Shown: positions 1-6,973, counted from the first letter of the stretch. The stretch: DNA of 6,973 bases from Candidatus Glassiibacteriota bacterium (GCA_016934095.1 JAFGTO010000256.1:1-6973), one strand, 5' to 3'. Translations and numbers: made by a program. The notes: a model not told the origin generated them from the sequence alone.

Positions 1-559
1 GAGCGGTCTGGCAGCGGGGGCACCAGTTGATAATGTAGTTTCCCCGGTAGATCAGCCCCTTGCGGTAGAGCGAGACAAAGACCCGGGAGACCGCCGCCGA
101 GAGCCTCTCATCCATGGTGAAGCGGTAGCGGCTCCAGTCGCAGGTGCAGCCTATGGCCTTGAGCTGGTCTATGATCGTCCGCTCGCGGTCGTCCTTCCAG
201 GCCCGGACCTCCTCGAGCAGGGCCTCCCTGCCGAGCTGGTGGCGATCCTTGCCCTCGAGGGCCAGTTTCTTTTCCACCACGTTCTGGGTGGCGATCCCGG
301 CATGGTCCACCCCGGGGACCCAGAGGGTCTCGAACCCCCTCATGCGCCTGCTGCGGATCAGCACGTCCTGGATCGTATTGTTCAGGGCGTGCCCCATGTG
401 CAGCACGCCCGTAACGTTGGGCGGCGGGATCACTATGGTAAACGGCTCCTTGCCGGACCCGGGGTCGGCCCGGAAAAGCCCTGCGGACTCCCAGTAATCG
501 TACCATTTCCGCTCGACCGACGAGGGGTCGTATCTCTTGTCCATCTGTTCTGTCAACAT
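1..559 (-). CDS. valS: Valyl-tRNA synthetase, N-terminal part (runs off left edge)
   Basis: Class I aminoacyl-tRNA synthetase that charges tRNA-Val with valine in the cytoplasm. Read on the minus strand from the ATG at 559, 186 codons are open to the window edge. Visible landmarks are the N-terminal KRYDPSSVERKWYDYW segment (residues ~8-23), the ATP-binding HIGH signature inside PPPNVTGVLHMGHA (residues 45-58, HMGH at 54-57), the GVDHAGIATQ block (83-92), the CDWSRYRFTMDE block (140-151) and NWCPRCQTA (178-186), just before the editing domain would begin. The Pro-Pro-Pro-Asn-Val-Thr-Gly context distinguishes ValS from IleS and LeuS. Family members are about 880-950 residues, so roughly a fifth is present; KMSKS and the anticodon-binding domain lie outside the window. 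The start is uncertain: ATG at 559 has a purine run (AAGGGGGA) almost abutting it, and ATG at 544 gives a shorter N-terminus typical of the family. It is divergent from fhs. No T-box leader is visible. Confidence 0.96.
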   Translation of the reverse strand, partial: MLTEQMDKRYDPSSVERKWYDYWESAGLFRADPGSGKEPFTIVIPPPNVTGVLHMGHALNNTIQDVLIRSRRMRGFETLWVPGVDHAGIATQNVVEKKLALEGKDRHQLGREALLEEVRAWKDDRERTIIDQLKAIGCTCDWSRYRFTMDERLSAAVSRVFVSLYRKGLIYRGNYIINWCPRCQTA

Positions 560-615
560 TCCCCCTTCTGCTCTGGAGCCCCTGAACAGCACTGCAGTCT
601 GCCAAACAAGCCACA

Positions 616-644
616 AAATTAACCACTTATGAAGCTCAGGTCAA
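616..644 (-). promoter_or_regulatory. Candidate sigma70-type promoter for valS
   Basis: On the minus strand, TTGACC (complement of 639-644, five of six matches to the -35 consensus) is followed after 17 bases by TAATTT (complement of 616-621, only three of six matches to -10). This would start transcription near 609 and give a leader of about 50 nt before the valS ATG, too short for a T-box. The -10 match is weak, so this is a suggestion from spacing and position only. Confidence 0.3.
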
Positions 645-661
645 TTTATTTACTCGACCCT

Positions 662-711
662 CCGGGTCCGGCCCGGCAGGATCAAATCAGGCCGGAGCGG
701 ATTACGGCCTG
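662..711. repeat. Two GC-rich hairpins in the valS-fhs intergenic region
   Basis: Two adjacent inverted repeats are visible: CCGGG (662-666) with CCCGG (672-676) around a 5-nt loop, and CAGGCCG (688-694) with CGGCCTG (705-711) around a 10-nt loop. Neither is followed by a T-run on either strand, so they do not look like intrinsic terminators. They lie upstream of both divergent candidate promoters and could be regulator-binding sites or simple REP-like palindromes; no function can be assigned. Confidence 0.4.
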
Positions 712-748
712 CAGCAGAATTTTCGGATTACAAAACAATTTTGTTCTA

Positions 749-776
749 TTGCCAGGCTGTCTTGAAAAAATATTAT
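749..776 (+). promoter_or_regulatory. Candidate sigma70-type promoter for fhs
   Basis: TTGCCA at 749-754 (five of six matches to TTGACA) is separated by 16 bases from TATTAT at 771-776 (five of six matches to TATAAT), within an AT-rich stretch that contrasts with the GC-rich coding DNA. Transcription would start near 783, giving a leader of about 210 nt before the fhs GTG start. An alternative -10-like TATAAT at 791-796 lies nearby but has no well-spaced -35. This is the best promoter-like sequence I can find in the window, judged by eye only. Confidence 0.45.
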
Positions 777-797
777 CAAATATATAGAGTTATAATT

Positions 798-868
798 CCG
801 GCACCTGTCATTTTCCGCAATTTTTTACCATAACCGGCAAAAAAACCATAGATATTTACCCGGCACCT
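798..868 (+). repeat. Repeated CCGGCA boxes in fhs leader
   Basis: CCGGCACCT occurs exactly at 798-806 and 860-868, and a partial copy CCGGCA occurs at 834-839, all embedded in AT-rich sequence with short A or T runs. They fall within the predicted 5' leader of fhs. Same-orientation repeats of this kind can be regulator half-sites, but the spacing (36 and 26 bases) is not regular in helical turns. Function is unknown and chance recurrence in a GC-rich genome is possible. Confidence 0.3.
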
Positions 869-994
869 TTTTATCTTGAGTCTGCGGCAGCCGGCCCCGG
901 CCTGTGCAAGCAGTTCAGCGTGCTGGCCCGGTTACGGCCGGAAGCAGTAGCGCCACCCGGACAAAGAACAATACGAAAGCCACGGAGGATAAGC

Positions 995-2671
995 GTGAGC
1001 ACTTTCCCAACCGACATCGAAATCGCCCAGTCCGCCGATATCCGGCCGATAGACCAGATAGCCTCCCAGGTGGGGATCGGTCCCGGGGACCTGGAGCCTT
1101 ACGGCAAGTACAAGGCGAAAGTCTCTCTGGACGTGCTGAAACGCAACTCCCACAAGACCGGCGAGCTGATCCTGGTTACCGCGATCAACCCCACCCCTGC
1201 CGGTGAGGGCAAGTCCACTGTCTCGGTGGGGCTGGCCCAGGCCCTGAAAAAGCTCGGCAAGAAAGCGATGCTCTGCCTGCGGGAGCCCTCGCTGGGCCCC
1301 TGCATGGGGATCAAGGGCGGCGCCGCCGGCGGCGGCTACTCCCAGGTAATCCCCATGGAGGATATCAACCTGCACTTTACCGGCGACATCCATGCAGTCA
1401 GCAGCGCCCACAACCTGCTGAGCGCGATGATAGACAACAGCCTGCACCAGGGCAACCCGCTGGGCATCGACCCGCGGCGGATTTACTGGCCCAGGGCGGT
1501 GGACATGAACGACCGCGCACTCCGGGGGGTGGTGGTCGGGCTGGGCGGGCCGGCCCAGGGCCTCCCCCGCGAGGACCGCTACATTATCTCGGTGGCCTCC
1601 GAGGTGATGGCAGTGCTCTGCCTGGCGACCGGTTTCAAAGACCTGGAAACCCGCCTCGGCCGGATAGTGATCGGCTACAACTACGACAGGGAGCCGGTTT
1701 TTGTCCACCAGCTCGAGGCCCAGGGCGCCATGTCCCTGCTGCTTAAAGATGCGATCAAGCCCAACCTGGTGCAGACCCTGGAGCACGGGCCGGCTTTCGT
1801 GCACGGCGGGCCTTTCGCCAACATCGCCCACGGCTGCAACAGCCTGATCTCCACCCGCATGGCTCTGAGCCTGGCGGACTACGTGGTCACCGAGGCCGGT
1901 TTCGCCGCGGAGCTGGGAGCGGAGAAATTTTTCAACATCAAGTGCCGCACCGGCAACCTTACCCCGGCCTGCGCCGTGGTGGTGGCAACCACCCGCGCCC
2001 TTAAGCTGCACGGGGGAGCCCCGCCGGACCGGACTTCCGTGGAAAACCCCGATGCCCTGAAAGCCGGTTTGGCCAACCTGGACAAGCAGTTGGAGAACAT
2101 CCGCATCTTCGGCGTGCCGGCGGCAGTGGCGATCAACCGGTTCCTGGGCGACTCGGAGCGCGAGCTGGAGCTGATCGCCGAACACTGCGACAGGCTCGGC
2201 GTGCCCGCCTCGTTCTGCGAAGTCTGGGAAAAAGGCGGAGACGGCGGCAGGGACCTGGCCGAAAAGGTGCTCGGGCTCGTCAACGGAAAGAAACCCGCCT
2301 TCCACTACCTCTACGATGTCGAAGCCGACATCCCCACCAAGATCGAGACCGTTGCGCGGAGGCTCTACGGGGCCAAGGGCGTGGAGTATGCCGCTCCGGC
2401 GCAGAAAGACATCCAGTTGATGGAGAAATTCAACCTGGACAAGCTGCCGGTCTGCATGGCCAAGACCCAGTACTCCCTGAGCGACAACCCCGCCCTGCTG
2501 GGCCGCCCCATGGGCTTCAAGATCACCGTGCGTAATGTCAGGCCCTCGGCCGGGGCCGGGTTCCTGGTGGCCCTGACCGGGGACGTGATGACCATGCCGG
2601 GCCTGCCCAAGGTCCCTGCCGCCACCAGGATGAGGATCGATGATAGCGGGAAGATCTACGGGCTGTTCTGA
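995..2671 (+). CDS. fhs: Formate-tetrahydrofolate ligase (10-formyl-THF synthetase)
   Basis: ATP-dependent ligation of formate to tetrahydrofolate, giving 10-formyl-THF for purine and fMet-tRNA synthesis; also the formate-activating step of the Wood-Ljungdahl methyl branch. The product is a cytosolic P-loop enzyme. Visible motifs are the nucleotide-binding PTPAGEGKST (residues 66-75), PSLGPCMGIKGGAAGGGYSQV (~100-120), FVHGGPFANIAHGCNS (268-283), GAEKFFNIKCR (ending at residue 318) followed by VVATTRALKLHGG, the VAINRF segment, and a C-terminal GDVMTMPGLP near the end. The GTG at 995 is chosen because GGAGG (984-988) sits 6 nt upstream and the resulting 558 residues match the usual family length of ~557; an upstream in-frame ATG at 920 would add 25 unconserved residues and lacks a good binding site. 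It stands alone: valS is divergent, acpS convergent. No folD, metF or CO-dehydrogenase gene is in view, so acetogenesis cannot be inferred from it. Confidence 0.97.
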   Translation: MSTFPTDIEIAQSADIRPIDQIASQVGIGPGDLEPYGKYKAKVSLDVLKRNSHKTGELILVTAINPTPAGEGKSTVSVGLAQALKKLGKKAMLCLREPSLGPCMGIKGGAAGGGYSQVIPMEDINLHFTGDIHAVSSAHNLLSAMIDNSLHQGNPLGIDPRRIYWPRAVDMNDRALRGVVVGLGGPAQGLPREDRYIISVASEVMAVLCLATGFKDLETRLGRIVIGYNYDREPVFVHQLEAQGAMSLLLKDAIKPNLVQTLEHGPAFVHGGPFANIAHGCNSLISTRMALSLADYVVTEAGFAAELGAEKFFNIKCRTGNLTPACAVVVATTRALKLHGGAPPDRTSVENPDALKAGLANLDKQLENIRIFGVPAAVAINRFLGDSERELELIAEHCDRLGVPASFCEVWEKGGDGGRDLAEKVLGLVNGKKPAFHYLYDVEADIPTKIETVARRLYGAKGVEYAAPAQKDIQLMEKFNLDKLPVCMAKTQYSLSDNPALLGRPMGFKITVRNVRPSAGAGFLVALTGDVMTMPGLPKVPAATRMRIDDSGKIYGLF

Positions 2672-2723
2672 AAGCGCGGCCAGCCACCGGGAGAAGAATT
2701 CCCTCGTTTCCGGCTATCCATAT

Positions 2724-2738
2724 CCGGGCTGCACCCGG
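2724..2738. terminator. Weak hairpin downstream of fhs
   Basis: CCGGG (2724-2728) and CCCGG (2734-2738) can form a 5-bp stem with a 5-nt loop, 53 nt after the fhs stop codon. There is no adjacent T-run, so if it aids termination it is not a canonical intrinsic terminator. It is listed only because the position between convergent genes suggests such a role. Confidence 0.15.
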
Positions 2739-2800
2739 CCCATACTTCCATCCTGAGACTGCATGGGCGCGCCGCCGCCGATGACTGAGTCAGCGCTTTA

Positions 2801-2870
2801 AGAATTATCTATTAATTGATCGTAATTATATACTTATATATATTATCTTAAGTTTTACTTTAAGTTATTC
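2801..2870. other. AT-rich island between convergent fhs and acpS
   Basis: Only 11 of these 70 bases are G or C (about 16%), in sharp contrast to flanking genes. It contains overlapping TATATA-type steps and a short CTTAA/TTAAG inverted repeat (around 2848-2865). It follows a palindrome TGACTGAGTCA at 2782-2792. Both flanking genes end toward it, so it is not an obvious promoter region; it may help transcription termination or reflect relaxed sequence in a gene-free spacer. Confidence 0.4.
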
Positions 2871-2941
2871 TCCGGCCCGGCAGCTATCTTTCCTGCCCCT
2901 TTTGCCACAGTAGTAGACACTGCCGCCTTGCATCCCACATA

Positions 2942-3370
2942 TCAGACACCCCCCGTTTTTTTCCCGGCCGAGAGAATTACCACTGCCACGGCGCGCTCCC
3001 TGTCATGCGAGAGCGAGACATGGCCGGACACCACCCCGGCAGCCGCCGCAAACTCCGCGGTCTTGCCATTGAGCTGCAGCAGCGGTTTCCCCATCCGGTC
3101 CCTGACTATCTCCAGTCCCTGCCAGAAAACCTCCGCTGTCCAGCCTGTGCCCAGGGCCTTCATCCCGGCCTCCTTGGCTGCGAAACGGGCGGCGAAATGC
3201 GGGAACGGGTCCGGCCGCGAGCGGCAGTAGGCGATCTCCTGCGGGGTGAACACCCTCCGCTCGAAGCGCTCTCCGCTGCGGCTCTGCATCGCCTCGCGGA
3301 TGCGGGCGATCTCTATGGTGTCTATCCCCAGGCCGATCACACTGTCAGGCAGGTCTCCGGCTGCGGCCAT
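2942..3370 (-). CDS. acpS: Holo-[acyl-carrier-protein] synthase
   Basis: Transfers the 4'-phosphopantetheine arm of coenzyme A to the conserved serine of apo-ACP, activating ACP for fatty acid synthesis. The 142-residue product shows the AcpS hallmarks in order: VIGLGIDTIEIARI (residues 11-24, with the Mg-binding Asp17), RVFTPQEIAYC (39-49), HFAARFAAKEAGMKALGTG (58-76, catalytic/metal Glu67), the GKPLL strand (95-99) and HVSLSHDRERAVAVVIL (117-133, with the SHD histidine 122). Typical AcpS is 120-130 residues; the excess is a 9-residue N-terminal lead and a short tail GKKTGGV. The ATG at 3370 is preceded by AGGGAGA about 7 nt upstream, supporting this start. It is convergent with fhs and divergent from the rarA region, so it is likely monocistronic here; pdxJ, its frequent neighbour in other genomes, is absent. 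Confidence 0.95.
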   Translation of the reverse strand: MAAAGDLPDSVIGLGIDTIEIARIREAMQSRSGERFERRVFTPQEIAYCRSRPDPFPHFAARFAAKEAGMKALGTGWTAEVFWQGLEIVRDRMGKPLLQLNGKTAEFAAAAGVVSGHVSLSHDRERAVAVVILSAGKKTGGV

Positions 3371-3498
3371 CGGACATTCTCCCTGAAAAAACCACGGTTA
3401 TTGCCGGATAAGGGAACCCGGTAGCGGTCATACTTGAAAACCCGGGCCGGACTGTAATATATTTCAGCCGGCGATAGTATCACGGCCGGCAGATCAAA

Positions 3499-3520
3499 GG
3501 GCGCACACAGGGGTGCGCCC
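3499..3520. repeat. REP-like palindrome (GGGCGCA / TGCGCCC)
   Basis: A perfect 7-bp stem, GGGCGCA (3499-3505) with TGCGCCC (3514-3520), encloses the 8-nt loop CACAGGGG and is followed by CCTGCAG. The form GGGCG-x-CACA-GGG-x-CGCCCC resembles dispersed extragenic palindromes that I recall being common in many environmental bacterial genomes. No T-run follows, and no gene ends here, so a terminator role is unlikely. Whether it recurs in this genome cannot be judged from one copy. Confidence 0.5.
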
Positions 3521-3725
3521 CTGCAGCGAACCGGACAAATTCCATTTTTATGAATAATCCCGGGTAAAGGGTTACGCCAGTATAAATTATAAGAGCGCCC
3601 GGTTTTTGTCCACGTTTAACCGCTTGTATTAAATGGATTAAAAACTACCCATGAGCCAAGCTGCGGGGTATGCGCTCGCCGTGCAATTAATAAATTGAGT
3701 TCAGCACGACCAGAGATGATAGCAG

Positions 3726-3763
3726 TTTTTTCTGCTTTTGCAGTCGATCAAAAGCAGCAAAAA
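3726..3763. repeat. Strong inverted repeat CTGCTTTTG / CAAAAGCAG
   Basis: CTGCTTTTG (3732-3740) and its exact reverse complement CAAAAGCAG (3749-3757) flank an 8-nt loop. The arms extend outward into T6 (3726-3731) and CAAAAA (3758-3763), giving a 15-bp stem with one mismatch. It does not follow the end of any recognised gene. It could be a bidirectional terminator, an operator or the remnant of a small mobile element; none of these can be chosen from sequence alone. Confidence 0.5.
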
Positions 3764-3929
3764 TCTTTTCGGGGCCGCAACTCGCCCTGGTTCTTCAGAC
3801 TTATCTTGAATATGGTGTATAAGTGCTTTTCACACGCTTATTTGTTGCCCGCCTGCGCTCGCCTCTAAAGGCTCGCGAAGGCATGCCCGCGATCTGTTAC
3901 TCCTGCGTAAAACGGTGGCATACAAGTTT

Positions 3930-4061
3930 GTTTGACGCTCCTTTGGTGCAGCTCAGACAGCGGCCCCTGTTTTCGCAGCCTGCGGCTGCGGTTGGAGGAG
4001 TGGCTTCAGAGCAGAAACGGGGGCGTTGTGCAGACACCACTAAAGCGTTCCATTGTTAGGC
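3930..4061. repeat. Long imperfect palindrome ending in GTTAGGC, attC-like
   Basis: The 3' end GTTAGGC (4055-4061) fits the integron attC R' core GTTRRRY, and its complement begins GCCTAACAATG, the usual opening of cassette attC sites. Inward, AGCGTT (4044-4049) pairs with GACGCT (3934-3939), CACCA (4035-4039) with TGGTG (3944-3948), and AGAAACGGGGGC-type sequence (4014-4024) with GCCCCTGTTTT (3963-3973). At the centre is a perfect CGCAGCC-TGC-GGCTGCG hairpin (3974-3990). The ~132-nt length is within the known attC range. Against this, the partner R'' box is poor (GTTTGAC at 3930-3936, one mismatch to RYYYAAC, and overlapping the L box) and no integrase is in view. Best called a degenerate attC-like or other large folded repeat. 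Confidence 0.35.
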
Positions 4062-4093
4062 AATGTTGAACTGAACCTGGTCAGCCCTTACCC

Positions 4094-4098
4094 GGGAG
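4094..4098 (+). promoter_or_regulatory. Ribosome binding site for rarA
   Basis: GGGAG lies 9 nt before the ATG at 4108. It supports that start, which gives an N-terminus of normal length for RarA. Confidence 0.6.
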
Positions 4099-4107
4099 TA
4101 ACCTGCC

Positions 4108-5514
<1,407 letters not shown>

Positions 5515-5517
5515 CCT

Positions 5518-6276
5518 GTGACCCTGATCAGTTTTGTCGAGGTCTGCAAGAGTTTCGGCGGCCACCTGGTTTTCGGGCCGGCCACCGGGATCATCCGCCG
5601 CGGCGAGCGGGTGGGCGTTGTCGGCCCCAACGGTGCGGGAAAGACCACCTTCTTCAATCTGCTGACGGGATTCCACAAACCCGATGAGGGCACGATCCTT
5701 TACAAGGGTCAGGACATCACCGGCATCGCGCCCGACCGGATCATGCGGTACGGTATTTCACGATCCTTTCAGGTGGTCAGTCTTTTCGAGGAAATGACGG
5801 TCCTTGATAATGTGAGGATCGGCGTGCAAAGCAAGCTTGGATTCAAGGGAAGACTCTTTCTGAATTTTGAAACGAACCGACGGATCAAGGAAAAGGCTCT
5901 CGCTATCCTGGAACGGGTCAGGCTGGTCGACATCAAGGACCAGCTGGTGACGGCCATTTCACACGGCGACAGAAAGATTCTGGACCTCGCCATGTCACTC
6001 ACCATGGACCCCGATGTGCTGCTTCTTGATGAACCGATGAGCGGCCTGGCAAAGGGCGAACGAGTCAGAATCATTGAACTGATTACGGAAGACTTCAGAA
6101 AAGACATGAAACTGATTATCGTCGAACATGATATGGACGCCGTCTTCACGCTGTCGGACAAGATTCTGGTGCTCAACCAGGGCGCAGTCCTCGCCCTGGG
6201 GACACCCGGTGAAATTTCAAATAACCAGCACGTGCAAAAAGCGTATTTAGGAGAGAGGTCCCATGCTGCAGCTTAA
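5518..6276 (+). CDS. livG: LivG-type ABC importer ATPase, N-terminus probably chimeric
   Basis: Most of this 252-residue product matches ATPases of branched-chain amino acid/HAAT-type importers: Walker A GPNGAGKTT (36-44), TGFHKPDEGTILYKGQDITGI, Q-loop Gln85 in ISRSFQ, the LivG-type helical insert (~105-125), signature ISHGD (147-151, a divergent LSGGQ, as in several LivG/UrtD proteins), Walker B DVLLLDEP (166-173) and H-loop His204 in VEHDMD. The GTG start has AGAGGA (5505-5510) upstream. The first ~35 residues (LISFVEVCKSFGG, then IIRRGERVGVVGPNG) instead resemble an ABC-F protein such as Uup. GC content is about 68% over 5521-5640 (from 58% in the first half to 77% in the second) and about 50% over 5641-5820. 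I infer a join near the P-loop between an ABC-F gene following rarA and a foreign livG. As written, the frame is intact and could encode a full ATPase. Confidence 0.8.
   Translation: MTLISFVEVCKSFGGHLVFGPATGIIRRGERVGVVGPNGAGKTTFFNLLTGFHKPDEGTILYKGQDITGIAPDRIMRYGISRSFQVVSLFEEMTVLDNVRIGVQSKLGFKGRLFLNFETNRRIKEKALAILERVRLVDIKDQLVTAISHGDRKILDLAMSLTMDPDVLLLDEPMSGLAKGERVRIIELITEDFRKDMKLIIVEHDMDAVFTLSDKILVLNQGAVLALGTPGEISNNQHVQKAYLGERSHAAA
5620..5665. other. Probable chimeric junction at Walker A codons
   Basis: Base composition and codon choice change here from the style of rarA (GC-rich, CGC/CGG Arg, CTG Leu) to that of livF (more CTT, CGA, AGA, GAA, AAA). The protein changes from ABC-F-like to LivG-like at the same place. 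The P-loop codons are conserved between ABC families, so they could supply the shared k-mer for a misassembly or the homology for recombination. This is an inference from composition and family resemblance. Confidence 0.5.
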
Positions 6277-6970
6277 GAATATCAACAGTTTCTATGGTAA
6301 TGCCCATATCCTGTTCGACATCAACCTGAAGGTTGAAGAGGGACAGGTGGTAGGGCTCTTCGGGCGAAACGGCGCCGGCAAGACCTCGGTACTCAGGAGC
6401 ATCATGGGGCTCACGCCCCCCCGGTGCGAAGGTCAGATTCTTTACAACGGCGAAGAAATAAGCGGACTCCCGGCCTATCAGATCGCCAACAAGGGTATCG
6501 GGTTCGTTCCCGAGGACAGAAAAATATTTCCCAATCTGACGGTCAGGCAGAACCTTGTCGTCGGTCGAAAGGCCAAACGGGAAAACAAAAAATGGGATCT
6601 CGATGAAGTCTACGCCTACTTCCCGAAACTCAAGACCCTTGAGAATAACCTGGGTTGTGAAATGAGCGGCGGGGAGCAGCAGATGCTGACGGTGGGCCGC
6701 ACCATGATGGGCGATCCCGAGCTTATCCTGCTCGACGAACCCACGGAAGGACTGGCGCCTCTCATTGCAGAACACCTCATGCAGATGATCATCAAGATCA
6801 GGAGCGAATTCAACATCAGCATGATTGTGGTCGAACAGTTCTCGCCGCAGGTGCTCGATTTTCTCGACATCTGCTATGTCATGGAAATGGGGCAGATCAT
6901 TTTCGAGGGAGATCCCCGGACACTGAAAGAAAATGAGGAACTCCAGAAACAGCTCCTCGGCGTCGGATAA
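6263..6970 (+). CDS. livF: LivF-type ABC importer ATPase
   Basis: Second ATPase of a branched-chain amino acid or related HAAT-family importer; it would pair with the LivG-like ATPase at the cytoplasmic face of the LivH/LivM permease. The 235 residues match the usual LivF length. Seen are Walker A GRNGAGKTS (34-42), the LivF-typical FVPEDRKIFPNLTVRQNL (81-98, Glu in place of the Q-loop Gln), signature MSGGEQQ (134-140), Walker B LILLDEPTEGLAP (154-166) and VVEQ (189-192), where Gln replaces the H-loop His, as is normal for LivF. The ATG overlaps the livG end by 14 nt and is preceded by AGGAGAGAGG (6249-6258), indicating translational coupling. Codon use differs from rarA, fhs and acpS and matches the latter part of livG, so both probably come from another source. 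Substrate cannot be told without the binding protein and permeases, none of which is in the window. Confidence 0.93.
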   Translation: MLQLKNINSFYGNAHILFDINLKVEEGQVVGLFGRNGAGKTSVLRSIMGLTPPRCEGQILYNGEEISGLPAYQIANKGIGFVPEDRKIFPNLTVRQNLVVGRKAKRENKKWDLDEVYAYFPKLKTLENNLGCEMSGGEQQMLTVGRTMMGDPELILLDEPTEGLAPLIAEHLMQMIIKIRSEFNISMIVVEQFSPQVLDFLDICYVMEMGQIIFEGDPRTLKENEELQKQLLGVG

Positions 6971-6973
6971 TGC

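Larger units (their letters stand above)
3371..4107. other. Gene-poor divergent intergenic region rich in inverted repeats
   Basis: These ~740 bases separate acpS and rarA, which point away from each other. I see no convincing gene. The only sizeable open frame (GTG 3823 to TAG 4059, 78 codons) has no ribosome binding site, a low-complexity composition and lies largely within a long palindrome. The region is less GC-rich than the flanking genes in its middle (about 3540-3830) and holds three separate inverted-repeat structures, listed individually. Promoters for acpS and rarA must lie here, but I could not identify clear -35/-10 pairs. Confidence 0.5.

Noticed and set aside
108..626. 172-codon minus-strand frame over the valS start
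   Set aside because: The neighbouring minus-strand frame encodes unmistakable ValS with HMGH and GVDHAGIATQ motifs; this frame gives an Arg/Gly-rich shadow.
560..640. T-box leader for valS
   Set aside because: The leader between the candidate promoter and ATG is only about 50 nt, with no room for the specifier loop and antiterminator.
920..994. Upstream ATG start for fhs
   Set aside because: It adds 25 residues not typical of the family; the GTG at 995 has GGAGG at proper spacing and gives the normal length.
870..994. THF or ZTP riboswitch before fhs
   Set aside because: These folds are known upstream of fhs in some bacteria, but I could not find their conserved core sequences here.
932..2305. 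457-codon open frame antisense to fhs
   Set aside because: It lies wholly opposite a clear, full-length fhs. Its translation is His/Gly/Gln-rich with no recognisable domain, as expected from the reverse of GC-rich codons.
3823..4059. 78-codon plus-strand frame before rarA
   Set aside because: GTG start without a ribosome binding site, no recognisable domain, and mostly inside the long palindrome. A cassette-type small gene is possible but unsupported.
3371..4107. tRNA gene or CRISPR array in the gap
   Set aside because: No cloverleaf with a GTTCRANNC T-loop, and no regularly spaced direct repeats, were seen by eye.

Overview
The window reads like a stretch of an uncultured, GC-rich bacterial genome, most likely a metagenomic contig. 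It opens inside one gene and ends three bases after the stop codon of another. Coding sequence up to about 5.65 kb is strongly GC-biased (mostly CTG/CTC Leu, GCC Ala, CGC/CGG Arg), while the intergenic gaps are AT-rich. All recognisable genes are bacterial housekeeping or transport genes, but I cannot name a phylum from them.

Layout. (1) Positions 1-559, minus strand: N-terminal 186 codons of valyl-tRNA synthetase, continuing off the left edge. (2) 560-994: divergent intergenic region with candidate promoters both ways and a predicted ~210-nt leader for the next gene. (3) 995-2671, plus: complete formate-tetrahydrofolate ligase (fhs), starting at a GTG with a strong GGAGG ribosome binding site. 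(4) 2672-2941: convergent gap containing a 70-bp island of about 16% GC. (5) 2942-3370, minus: holo-ACP synthase (acpS). (6) 3371-4107: about 740 bp without a convincing gene, but rich in inverted repeats: a REP-like palindrome, a second strong hairpin, and a ~130-nt imperfect palindrome ending in GTTAGGC that resembles a degenerate integron attC site. (7) 4108-5514, plus: rarA (mgsA), an AAA+ ATPase of replication-fork maintenance. (8) 5518-6276 and 6263-6970, plus: two ATPases of a branched-chain amino acid/HAAT-type ABC importer (LivG-like, LivF-like), overlapping by 14 nt.

The most notable observation is that the LivG-like gene looks chimeric. Its first ~40 codons follow rarA with the same ~68% GC style and read like the start of an ABC-F ATPase. 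From the Walker A codons onward the protein is LivG-like, and composition and codon use shift to about 50% GC, which continues through livF. No livH/livM permease genes precede it. The simplest explanation is a metagenome misassembly (or, less likely, a real recombination) at the conserved P-loop codons near 5620-5665. Statements about operon function across that point should be treated with caution.

Functionally the native genes are independent housekeeping functions: tRNA-Val charging, ATP-dependent formate entry into the folate one-carbon pool, activation of acyl carrier protein, and replication-fork rescue. I see no evidence of a novel multi-gene system here.
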